From assembly GCF_000090795.2 (NCBI RefSeq), contig NW_003546307.1:29885-93884 (forward strand): a stretch of DNA of 64,000 bases, in the 5' to 3' direction. Under the pieces are notes generated by a model. It was given only the letters and a program-made list of their open reading frames with translations, was not told where the DNA came from and made no database searches. Position 1 is the first letter of the stretch, and every line of letters begins with the position of its first letter. This stretch comes from Amphimedon queenslandica. Taxonomy: Eukaryota; Porifera; Demospongiae; Haplosclerida; Niphatidae. Shown here in pieces: positions 42,709 through 53,800 of the stretch. The position numbers and the translations under genes are program-made.

Positions 42709-45700
42709 ATGGCGTCGTATAGAGGAGGCCAGCAGGGTGGCGGATACAACAATAGAGGGAGAAGAGGAGACGGGGGGAGAGGAAGAGGAGGCGGTGGAAG
42801 GGGAGATAAAAGAAAAGTGAGCTGTAAGTTGAAGAAAAAGCCACATTGCACGTTATAATGATGTGTATTGATGAAGTTCACAGCCAACATGATGACAGAT
42901 GGGATGATGGTCCTTCTTCATCTGGAAACGATGACTACAGGAGTTCTAACAGAGGCTACAGAGGTGGAAGAGGAGGACGAGGAGGAGGAAACAATGATCA
43001 GGGTCGGTGGACTAGAGGAGGTGGACCAAGGGGGCGTGGACGAGATCGCGGATACAATGACCGAGAACGTGAAGATTACGGTAACGAAAGAGGTGGCTTT
43101 AAGTCTTTTAAGGGAAAGAACAGATAGTAAGTCATTATAAATCTTTTTAATTATTAATTTATTATTAATAGTACTCCTTATGATAAAAGCCCACCTGGAG
43201 TTGGTGGAATGAGAAGTTCGGGCGGAGTTTTTGATAGAATTGGGCCGAGAGAGCAAAGAGGGCGTGGCTTTAATCGTGATCAGTCGGGCGGTCCTAGACG
43301 TGATGTTTTTGGTAGAGGACGTATGGGCAGTGACAACAGAGGGAGGGGCTGGAGAAATGATAGATACGTTGAGACGACTGGCGAAAGGAGAGTTTATAAT
43401 AGAACGGATAGTGACATGATGGAGGAAGACAGCTCCAGCATATTACTAGTAAGCATGTGACTGTCATGTGATGTACATGAAATTCTGCAATATCAAGCTG
43501 TTTCTGACAAATTTTTTTTTGGTTATGAGCATTTTTAAAAACAGGCCAATATTTGAGCAAAGGCTATATAGGTCATGGTTTTTCCAAAATTTGGCTCTGA
43601 AATCACCTCAAATTTTTGTTACATTTTCTAATACACATTGATGATGAGCATGTGATTAGCACTCAGTTGACACTATGGTTGGCATGTGGGTTTTATGTAT
43701 TTTTAGTATTCCTTGCCTTAGGGCATGTGATTGACATGTGTTGCCTTGTAATTATTATCTATTTTATTTGTAGAAAGTCCTAGGTCAAAGATATGATTCC
43801 ATTACCATGTCTCTCAATCTTAGTGACATGTTTCATGATCCTAGTAAGCACTTTCTTTCTTGTAATGATGTCATCACGTTCCCCCCTCTCTCTCTTTTTC
43901 TCTCTCTCTAGCATTACATGAACATAAAATCCGTAGCTCGATGTTTGATGCTTCATTTGTTAATACTGTTCTTGATCTTGTTGCAACACATTGTCCTCAA
44001 GTATGTACATGTAATCATCATATATTACGTTCGTTCTCTTCTTCCCTTTTAGTTGGTTGCTCTTAATCTTAGTAACAACAGATTGCAAAGGCTTCAAGCT
44101 TATTCTAGTCTAAGAGACAAGTGCCCATCTATAGAGTCTTTAGATCTTTCAGGAAATGAAGTAAGTCACTATTTTTTATATCTATTATTCTCCTCCTTGC
44201 TCTTAGCTACACAGTCCTCAAGAGCTAGAGGCCATTGCCCCATTGCCTAGTGTGAAGTCCTTAATTTTAGAAGGGAATCCTTTCAGAGATCAAGAGTTCA
44301 GTTCTTATGCAAGCGTTGTCAGGAAGTACTTTCCAAATCTAGAACTGCTTGTAAGAAAGAAGAATAATAGAGCAATTTATTTATTTTTTGTCGCATAGGA
44401 TGGGAAGCCATTACCTGATCCTGTTAAATTTGATCTACCAACCAACATAGGCACCATACCTCCTTCTCAGGTATCGTGTGATAATCATGTGATGGTCATG
44501 AGACTACCATGTGTCCTGTTATTTTTAGAAAGGCTATCTGGTCAATGAAGACATTAGATCACTTGTAGTCTCATTTTTAGAACAGTAAGGGACGCATGCT
44601 ACATGACATTTTAATTGAAAATTTATATATATATTTTAGATATTTTTCCCTCTATGATGGTGAAACTCGAGATAAATTATTGGAGGCTTATAGTGATAAT
44701 GTGAGTATATACTTGTAATTAAATGTTTTGTTCATTATCTCCTCCCTGTATTTAGGCTGTATTCTCTTTATCTGTTGACGTGTCTCCACAGCAAAGGTAT
44801 GTGTGATACCGTATAGTGGGAAATTTTAGAGGGAGTAAAATTTGGCGAATTACTAAATTTTGGTTATTGGTGGATTTTAATTTGGCGAGTTAGTGGCCAC
44901 GTGCCATTGAGCATGCGTATAATGGCTCAAAATGGCGGATTTTATTTTGGCGAATGGCTATCAAAACGCCAATTTCGCCTATACGGTAATCATTAATATA
45001 TTCAATTACGTCATTTTAATTACAGGGGCCCACCCTTGCAGCAGTATATGTCATCTAGCCGTAATTTGGCGAGAGTCAATGATCCTGGTAAGCTAATGTA
45101 TTTATTTAATTGTGCAATTTGTGATCTGACTAGGCAAACGGTCTTCTTTAATCAAACATGGCCGCATCGATATAGTTCAGTTTTTAAGACAGTTTCCGCA
45201 GAGCTGCCATATTTCTAGCTCTTTTAGTGTCGACGTCATGAAAGCTAATGTAAGCCGTTTCCTACAGAATTATTTATTCATTAACTTTCCCCTCTACAGC
45301 CAATGTGCACTGGTTTTAATGTGTACGGTCTATTTGGAGAAGGTAGATATTGTTATCATTATGTATTGCTATCGCCTTTCATTTTATTTTTCAATTTTCA
45401 GCTGGTAGGATGGACTCTCCTATCATTAGAGCTTTTACGAGAACTTTTGTTATTGTTGCAGCTGGAACAGGGTAAGTGGGTGTAACCTATCATTATTATT
45501 GTTGCACATGATGCTTACTTGGAGTTTCACTGTATTCAGTATATTGTGTCTAATGGCTGACTATGTCTCATTTCACATTACAATGATTCTTACTGACACT
45601 GGAAGTTCCTGTTATAGTATGCTTGAGCAGAAGAGTTGGGTAATAATTCAACTCTAATGAAGGACTTCCACTTACAATACATGTGTGGTGTGAGGTTTGC

Positions 45701-48700
45701 AACATTTGCAACTTCACCCTTCAGTATTGTGGAGTGCAACATAAGACTGGCTCTAGTCTCGTCTTGTGTTACACTCTGCAGAGCTGATGCAATGGATGGA
45801 GTTGCATGAAATTCATATAGCTTTATGATTAATTTGGCTTATCTCTAAGGAGGAGCCAGCAGTTTATTTAACCCACCCACCATTAATTGTTTTTTTGGTG
45901 ATGCTCCATGTCATGAAACATCAGGAGTTATTAAATATTAATTGATAAAGACTGATCAGTTATTGATATGAATTCAATGTACATGTGTACAATAATGATG
46001 AATACTTATAATTAGAGTTTATTTGGTCAGATCTGGTTCTAATGAGCTTTCTATTGCCTGTTATTTTGCTACGAGTTGATTGTATTCACACTATTGGTCA
46101 TGTTGCTGTCAGCAGGTACAATTCCACTTATAATGGAAAGGCCTTTCATTTTATTTTCTGCTTTAATATGGATACTCACGGCCTGCTCTTATGGGACTTG
46201 GAGGAGAAATATGTCTACTTTAGCTGCTGCTGTTATAAGATGGCATCTTCTTGTTATGGTTCTTTTCTTGTGATGTACCTGTTGACAGCAGCTGTTATTC
46301 ATTTGTGTGATGATCGTACTTCAATTTGTGGAACAACAGGCAATAGAAAGCTCATGTATATCGACCATACTCAGTCGTTATATTGACGAGTTAATTTGAA
46401 TTTGATTTATTATTTGTTATTTCGTGGGTGTGGCTAATGCTGACCTTAAATTGATTCTCCTCAGATGCAATGGCATCTTTTGAAATGAAAGAAAAAAATA
46501 TTTTTATGACATTTTATTTATATTTAATGATACTATTACAATAAATGGATGGATGGATAGATGGATAGGTGGTGGAGGATTATTTTATTCTTAATCACAA
46601 ATATTTGCAATCTATTCTAAAATGATTATTTTCTATTGGTGTAAAGTGTGACTCAAGAAGTGGTGGTAGTTTTTAAAGAAATATTTTTTTTGATTGGAGC
46701 ACATGTATATACTGGTGATTTTGGAGGAAGAGTAAGACTCATGGCACATTGTAGCTCTTTTCTTGTGGATTTTAGCTCATTTTTATGTTAATGGCAGCAA
46801 CCTTCTCTTCTTCCAGCTTCGTTGTTGCTGGAGTTTGCAGTGTAGCCATTAAAGAAAGGACCTCTAAGAATCCAAGTTTCTTTTGAGAATGGGGCTCGAC
46901 AGTGTTTCAAGCCTAAATGATGTGATTTTTTGTCTTCTGTTGACTTTCTGAAGTCTAACTTCACTTCATTCTCCATTTTTCTCCTTAGCAAGGATGCCAT
47001 TTTTATAACTTGGACACACCTTTCAGATATACATACCCACTTTCAATTTTTAATTTTTGAGAAACTTTGCACAAAGTTACAATTAGTTTATCGTTCATAA
47101 ATCACTGGCCTAAATGAAAGTACATGCAATTGAAGATAGGATTCACACCAAAAAAACTTTTTAGAAAAAAAAACGAAGAACTGGCCCAGATGTACATAGG
47201 CCACAGCTTCTTATACCAGCCGCCTCGTAAACTTTTTTTTTGGCATATTGAGTTCTTAGGTGCGCACAGTCTTCAAGGAGTTGATACTACTTGGCAATCA
47301 ATTGTGGAGCTCAGCCTTGAATTTATGTCTTTCCGTTTCATAATATTCGGTAAATTTGATGATGACTGACCAAAAAGTTTGATATCAGTATATCTCTGGC
47401 TTGTGCTGAAAAAAATAAACTCTTTTCTCTAATGACAACTAGTCTCAGTCTACTAACTGCTGTAGTACTCTTGTTGCACATGCTTCACTTATACATTTAT
47501 GAATTTACAATGAATAAATTATTGAGAATACTTTGGGCCATTTTTTCACTTTTATTTCTACATCTGCTACTTGTACGTGCTGAAAAATATTGAGATGGAT
47601 AAGCTGGCACTGGGATAAAAAATTTCCAGATTTCAAGGAAGAGGTTTGGTTGAAATGAACTAATATAGCAATATTGCATGCCGATTGTACACGGGTGCTT
47701 CATTTGTGCACTAAGATGACAGACTGGCATGATGAGATGAAAAGAGTGCAAGTGATTCCTTCATTCTTTCAGGAATACATTCATTCCAATTTTACTTAAT
47801 GTGCATAGCAGTGCTAAGTGAAGGAGCCGATAGTACCATTAATTAGTACATGTATTAATGAAATACAGTTGAGTTTTACATGCACATTCTGGCTATGTGA
47901 GTAAGTAAAACAAATTACTGACCTGAGTGACCTCCTTGCTGTGATGACTAATTTCTGGTAACTGTTACTTCTTTTGTGTCCTTGCAACCTCTTGGCACAG
48001 CTCTTTTTTTGACTGAACCAGTTTCTCTAAACCAACTTGTGACAGTTGAAACATCAACACATAAATTAGAGGCAAAAGTTCTTCAAATGCCTCCAGTATG
48101 TAATTACAAACGTCTTTGTCAGTCTCGTCATAGCAATCCCTGACATAAAGGCATAGAGATATTGCCAACTCAATGAACTCAGACTCCGCCATTGTGGTTT
48201 CACATGCAGTTGGTGGGGTCAATGTGACCAGTGGGTGGGGTTTAGCAATTATTGATTGATCATCGATCATAAAACGATCTTGTGATTGTAAAAATGTTGC
48301 GATGCGCTTTGCGCATCGCCATGGTGTCTTTTTTATTGTTCATTAGTCTTTTTTTAATTTTGACGGTTTTGGCGTTCCATAGTACATATGTATGTATTAT
48401 GATTATAGCTGTTACCATTTTTCTTTAAATTTTTTGCAATAATAAAAAGAGTTAAAATGCATACTGGTAGTTGTAAGGCTAAAGCCCAACATTGTGCTAC
48501 AGGCCAGTCTTTAATTATCAAGGAAGGTGAAGTACCATATTGTATATTCCTGATTTCTTGTTTTGTAAAGTGTATGATAGATCATCGGACTATTTGGACA
48601 GGAATGTCTTGTTCATTAGTTATTTTTGTAGCAGGGAGCTCTGAGTGGCTCCCTGCTACATCACCTTACTAAATAGGCAATAGTGGCCTATTGCATGGCA

Positions 48701-50588
48701 TTGGCATTCTTTCGATTCACCTTGAATATGCTGTTCCTCTTCAACTTTGCAACCACTAATTGATCCAATTTCTTTTGGAATGTCATTTGGTTTAAGGTTT
48801 GCACTTCAAAAAGAGCATGGTGTGCTCGTTCAACATTTTCCTGCCCACTTTGTTATTAATTTTTCATCGTGCTATAGCTGCCAGCTAACAATGCAATTTA
48901 AAATGAATTAAAAATTACTGTGAGTAATTTGGTATCTGTAGTGAATTGGTTCAGGTCCCCACCAAACAATAGATCGCCAAATGTCAACCATGACATTTGT
49001 AGCCTGGTGTTTTTTAGTTGATGTTTTCTAATCTTGTACTCTACAGCTACAGGAAATGATGTTACTGACTGATGGAGGAAAATAGCTAGCTTCGTTTATA
49101 ATAGATAGGCAGGAATAAATTTTACAATCCAGCACATTTTTCTTGGTCAAAAAGTTATCCCAAGGCATCTGCTACACTGTTTCCTTCTGGTTTTTAGTTG
49201 CAATCAGCTCCAATTTTTTACATACTGTATAGCTGGTATATTTTGTCTGGAAAAAATGTCTTTCTTAGCAGGATTAAAGATTTTTGATTGTTTCGTTTTG
49301 CTCTAAGCAGGAATCGTGTTTTCAGACGTAGTACTTTTTACTTGATTGTTTTGAAGAGGAAGAAAGTTAATGAGATCTTCTACTTTTTAAAAGTGCATTT
49401 TTTATTTCAAGGTCTAAGAAAGGCCTGAATGTATCTTTTTTATTTATTCGTGAATTTGGTGTTATTATGGTTGATTAGACACCAGTTCTGTCGATCAGAA
49501 CACTTGAATATTGGTGGTCTAGTTTCTTTATAACAATATAACGTTCTGTTGAACATTGAACATTTTTCTGAATGACTATAGACCAATGAAAATAATAAAT
49601 GTGCCAAGTTGGCTTTTTAATGATTGATTTTGATTAATTGTGTCTGACTGAAGTCAGCAAAATGAAAAAAAAGATTACTAATAATTTGAAAATAAAAATG
49701 TTGTAATTATAATAAGAATTCCCATTCAGGGATATACTAGTGCAGAGACACTAGTGATATTTGTATGTAATTGAAACAAAAATAATAAATCCCAACATTG
49801 GGTAATGCTAGTATATGGTTGAAACTGACCTTTGGATTATATACATATAATGGATACTGTTGAAATGATGATGATGATAGTGTTTTATAATGAACTGCTG
49901 GTTCAGTTCTTTTATATTTTTATTTGTGTATTTATATCATTCTCGGGCCCCCAGTGTGGCAATAGTAAATGATCAGCTCACCATTCGGAATGCTACCATG
50001 GACTCAGTCAAGGTTTGTTTGAGCAACTTTTAATGTCATATCCTCCTCCTCCTTTCTCCATTTTTATATACAGCGTTATTCTGACGAAGTTCAGGCTCAT
50101 TTTTCAAAGTCTTCCGCCGGAAGTGTTTCTCTTTTTCCTCCCAATCAGTCGGCCATACCTTCATTGCAACAACAGCAATTATCTGCTGCACAGGCTGCAT
50201 CTTTTAATGAGGTATTGCGCTCTCAAGTCTTAGAGGCTTAAGACTCTCTTTAAGGCACCAGGCTGTGTCCAGTTGTACATAGTTTGGTCATCACTAATTC
50301 ATATATTGTCTCATTTCGTGACACTCAAGCCTCCATTTAATGATTTTTTTGTTTTGTCTTAGTCTGATGTTATACAACAGCTAGCACTTGAAACTGGAAT
50401 GAATTACGATTACTCAAAGAAATGTCTTGCCGAGAATGGCTGGAACTACGAGAAAGCTATTTCTACCTTTAGAGTTCTTCAGGTATATATAGTGTCTGAT
50501 TTAAGTATAATTATTATAATTGTTGCTATTTTATTTTGTGATAATGTAGGGACAAGGAAATATCCCATTAGAGGCCTTTCGTACTTAA
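42709..50588 (+). CDS. NXF1: NXF1/TAP mRNA export receptor homologue, multi-exon
   Basis: Nuclear mRNA export receptor. Exon 1 is 42709-42823; further exons include 42877-43126, 43172-43448 and 43774-43843, then many small exons to 45471, then 49955 onward to the stop at 50588. The N-terminus is Arg/Gly-rich (RGG boxes such as GYRGGRGGRGGG). Next come the pre-LRR segment RYDSITMSLNLSDMFHDP, leucine-rich repeats (LVALNLSNNRLQRLQ, SLDLSGNE, LILEGNPFRDQEF), an NTF2-like domain (SFLEQYFSLYDGETRDKLLE, SPIIRAFTRTFVIVAAGTG, VAIVNDQLTIRNATMDSVK) and a C-terminal UBA-like TAP-C domain (ALETGMNYDYSKKCLAENGW). The order matches human NXF1 except that no RRM is found between the RG region and the LRRs. 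The exon 2 acceptor at 42876 has a weak pyrimidine tract but is the only one keeping frame. Intron 45472-49954 is about 4.5 kb, against 40-120 bp for most others. Confidence 0.92.
43480..43640 (+). repeat. 178-bp intronic repeat family, diverged unit
   Basis: GGTTATGAGCATTTTT, TTGAGCAAAGGC, TGGTTTTTCCAAAATTTGG and TTACATTTTCTAATACACAT parallel the units at 31306-31830. It lies in NXF1 intron 43449-43773. Confidence 0.6.
44807..44988. mobile_element. Small MITE-like element, 182 bp, TIR beginning TACCGTATAG
   Basis: The ends TACCGTATAG...CTATACGGTA are an exact 10-bp inverted repeat, extended imperfectly to about 20 bp (GGGAAATTT against GCGAAATTGG). The inside has no coding frame. It sits in a small NXF1 intron that also carries normal splice sites. 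It shares the TACCGTA terminus with the larger element at 54295-54844. Family assignment is open. Confidence 0.7.
47965..48192 (-). CDS. Possible small nested gene, hypothetical protein of about 75 residues
   Basis: An open frame inside the long NXF1 intron on the opposite strand, starting at the ATG at 48192 (MAESEFIELAISLCLYVRDC) and ending EVARTQKK. The composition is balanced and helical-looking (Leu/Ile/Glu/Lys with regular spacing), unlike the Phe/Ser-rich noise frames elsewhere. No family was recognised. The frame is also open upstream to 48270. It could be one exon of a larger gene or chance. Confidence 0.3.
   Translation of the reverse strand: MAESEFIELAISLCLYVRDCYDETDKDVCNYILEAFEELLPLIYVLMFQLSQVGLEKLVQSKKELCQEVARTQKK
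48299..48319. repeat. Perfect 9-bp-stem hairpin GCGATGCGC/GCGCATCGC
   Basis: A GC-rich inverted repeat with a TTT loop, standing out in AT-rich intron DNA of NXF1. Confidence 0.85.
48628..48659. repeat. Perfect 12-bp-stem hairpin
   Basis: GTAGCAGGGAGC pairs with GCTCCCTGCTAC across an 8-nt loop. It is followed after about 10 nt by CTAA. A Helitron-like 3' end was considered, but the base after CTAA is A and no matching 5' end was found. Confidence 0.8.
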
Positions 50589-50814
50589 TCTATATAAACT
50601 TCTCTCTCATTGTTACAAAAGTTGTCTGTGACAAATCATTGTTTAAACTCTGTTACTTTTCTTCATTTTATATGATGTATGTATACTTTTATTAAAATGC
50701 TAATTGGGCGGGGCTCGTTTAAGTCACGTGATATTGCTGGGAATTTTTAACCCTTTGTTGCAATGTTTGTTAACTAACTTAACTTGGTCTTGGTTCACTA
50801 CGAATAAAGGAATC
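50589..50814 (+). promoter_or_regulatory. Compact intergenic region and NEMF promoter
   Basis: 226 bp between the NXF1 stop and the NEMF ATG. It has a GC-box GGGCGGGGC at 50706-50714 and a palindromic E-box TCACGTGA at 50724-50731, about 85-110 bp before the ATG. It must also hold the NXF1 3' UTR. Confidence 0.55.
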
Positions 50815-53800
50815 ATGAAAGAAAGATTCACTACAGTTGATCTCCTCGCCTCGATAGAATACTTGAATAGAAGGTGAAAAAGATAGAAAGAGAAAAGCTT
50901 ATTTTATATTTTAATCAGGCTAACAGGTATGAGAGTAGCCAACATTTATGATGTGGATCACAAGACGTATCTACTCAAACTAGCAAGGTCTGTATCTCTC
51001 TCCCTCTTCCCATTATACTCTCTCTCTCTACAGGTCTGAAGAGAAGATAGTCCTATTGGTGGAGTCTGGTTGTCGCTTGCATACAACTGAATTTGAGTGG
51101 CCGAAACATTTACAACCATCGGGATTTGCAATGAAAGTGAGTCCTGAATGTATAACTGATAAATTTTATTGCTGGTTTCTTTAGTTAAGGAAGCACCTAC
51201 GGACCAAACGTCTCATATCAATCACTCAGTTAGGAGTTGACAGAGTCATTGACATGGTGTTTGGATCAGGCGAATACGCCCACCATCTTATCATTGAACT
51301 CTATGATAGGGTCAGTCTTGATTTGAGCCAAAGTCCCTGTACTATAGTACATGGTCTCCAGCTAAATTTTGCCAAAAATGGAAAGTAGAGAATTCTTCAT
51401 TTTTATAATTTTTCCTGATACATACACATGTTCTTATGCTGCATAGAAAGTTTGAGCTCATTCCGATCAAAATTGGATTTATTATGAATTTTTTAAGTTG
51501 CTAAAAATTTGGGCCAAAGTCCCTGTACTATAGTACATGGTCTTCGATCATATTTTGCCAAAATTGAAAAGTAGAGAATTCTCAATTTTTATAACATTTT
51601 CTGATACATATACATGTTCTTATGTTACATAGAAAGTTTGAGCTCATTCCGATCAAAATTGGATTTTTTACAAAATTTTTTAATTGCTCAAAATTTGGAC
51701 CAAAGTCCCTGTGCATGATCTTGGACCAAATTTTGTTGAAAATGAAAAGTAGAAAAATTCTCCATTTTTATAATATTCTCTTATACACAAGGTTTGAAAT
51801 GATTTCGATCAAACTGAGATATACTGAAATATACTGAAATATGCTGCTTTCCTTTTATAGGGTAATATAATACTAACAGACCACACCTACTTGATACTGA
51901 GTCTACTAAGAACAAGAACAGATGCCGATGCTGATGTTCGTTTTGCTGTACGCGAGCATTTCTCGATGGACACAATAAAACAGGAACAAATCCTGCCCTC
52001 CATCGAACAGTTAGTTGGGTAGAGACCGTGAATATTAATTAATTGATTGTCACACCCATTTAGGGTTGCTGGGATACTTGGGAGTGCAAAACCCGGTGAT
52101 CAACTAAGACATATATTAAATCCTCATTTTGGTAATATACAGAAGTGATGAGTAATTTGATTTTGATTCCCGTCTCTTTATCCAGTATATGGTACGTCTT
52201 TATTAACACATTGTTTGATTGGTATTGGACTAACTGAGAACACTAAACTACCTGCTACTAATGATAGTCCCATTGGTAGGTAATATTATGTAGTAGGCTA
52301 TTATTAACAGTTTTGTCATTTTTAGATCCTGATCAAGTTCTCAAGGCTTTACTGGAAGCTCATGAAATCTTTCAAAGTTTTCGCTCAATGCCTTCAAAGG
52401 TATCCTATTATTATTATAACAATTAATTAATTAATTAATTAAACAATATAGGGTTACCTCATTCAGAAGAAGGATGTTGCTCCCACTGTGGGTGTGGCTA
52501 CTTCTGACACGCCCACAACTTCAACTGAAGTGACAACGTAAGTTACATTTTTACATGTACATGTAAGTCCGATCCTCTTTCTCCTATTTTAGGAACATAG
52601 AGTTTCATCCATTACTTTACAGGCAGCATCTCTCATCTTGTTACAAAGAAGTAGAGACATTTGACAGAGTAAGGATAATGTCTTTATGAGTACACATATT
52701 GTGGCATGTTTTTAGGCAGTTGATGAATTTTTCTCTTCAAAGAGTAGTCAGAAACAAGATGTGAAAGTCATTCAATTGGTGAGTGTGTGCATGTACATGT
52801 ATACTTGTTAATATTATCATTTTCTTCTTTTCTCTCTTTTTATTTATAGCAAAAATCTGCAGTCAAGAAGTTGGAAAATATCAAACAAGACCACGAGAAA
52901 AGAATAGAAGCATTGAGGAAATCTCAAGTACCACTAAATACACTTACAATTGTGTTAATGTTTCACTTGATCCCTTTTAAAGGATGAGGACAGATACAAG
53001 GCAGAACTCATAGAGTGGAACACTGATCTTGTGGAGAGAGCCTGTCTGGTGATAAGGAGTGCTGTTGCCAGTTCTATGGATTGGGGTGACATTGAGCTAC
53101 TGGTACATGACGCTCAAGGAAGAGGTGATCCTGTAGCTAACAGCATACAAGGACTCAAGCTCCACTCCAACCTCATCACACTCTGGCTTAAGTGAGTAAT
53201 GCTGGCTTATTTATGAGAAGCTATACAATTTTGACAAATTTATAAAATTTATTATGAGGATTTATAAAATTTTGAATGACTCTGAAATTGGCTTCAATCC
53301 CACTCTCCAATTTTATTTCATTTTCTAAATTATCAATATCATTTGGATTGAAGTGATTTCAACAACATTTCTTGAGTTATTGCTGATATTGTACATTGTA
53401 TGTAGGGCTCCTTATGAAGAAGATGACGATGATAGTGATGATGAAGATATTCCAAAAAAGAAAAAGAAGGTACATATTACAATACCAATTAGAGACTATT
53501 GTTTGTTACTTTAATTTATTCTTTGTCTGTAGAAACCTTTTAAAGGTATTAAAGTTGATATCGATTTGGGTCTATCAGTCTATGCTAACGCTCGAAGATA
53601 TTACGACATGAAGAAACAAGCAGCAAAGAAGGAACAGAAAACATCTGAATCTTCAAATAAAGTAAGACAAATGAATGACGTCATTATTTGTAATCTACAT
53701 GTACATGTATGTTCTATTTTTAGGCCCTCAAGTCAGCAGAACGAAAGACAAAGCAAACACTAAAGGAAGCAGCTGTCATTTCTCGTATCACAAAAGCTCG

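Larger units (their letters stand above)
45472..49954 (+). other. Anomalous 4.5-kb NXF1 intron
   Basis: It joins the exon ending AAGTG to the exon starting VAIVNDQL in phase 2, so the boundaries are secure. Contents are AT-rich DNA, a GGAT-type microsatellite near 46541-46570, two strong hairpins (48299-48319 and 48628-48659) and minus-strand open frames, the best at 47965-48192. No transposase or reverse transcriptase was recognised. It may harbour a nested gene or a decayed insertion. Confidence 0.6.

Noticed and set aside
48628-48672. Helitron 3' terminus
   Set aside because: The hairpin and nearby CTAA fit loosely, but the following base is A instead of T, and no TC-starting 5' end or Rep/helicase was seen.
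45472-49954. Retroelement or virus-like insertion in the long NXF1 intron
   Set aside because: No reverse transcriptase, integrase, capsid or polymerase motif and no terminal repeats were found in any frame.
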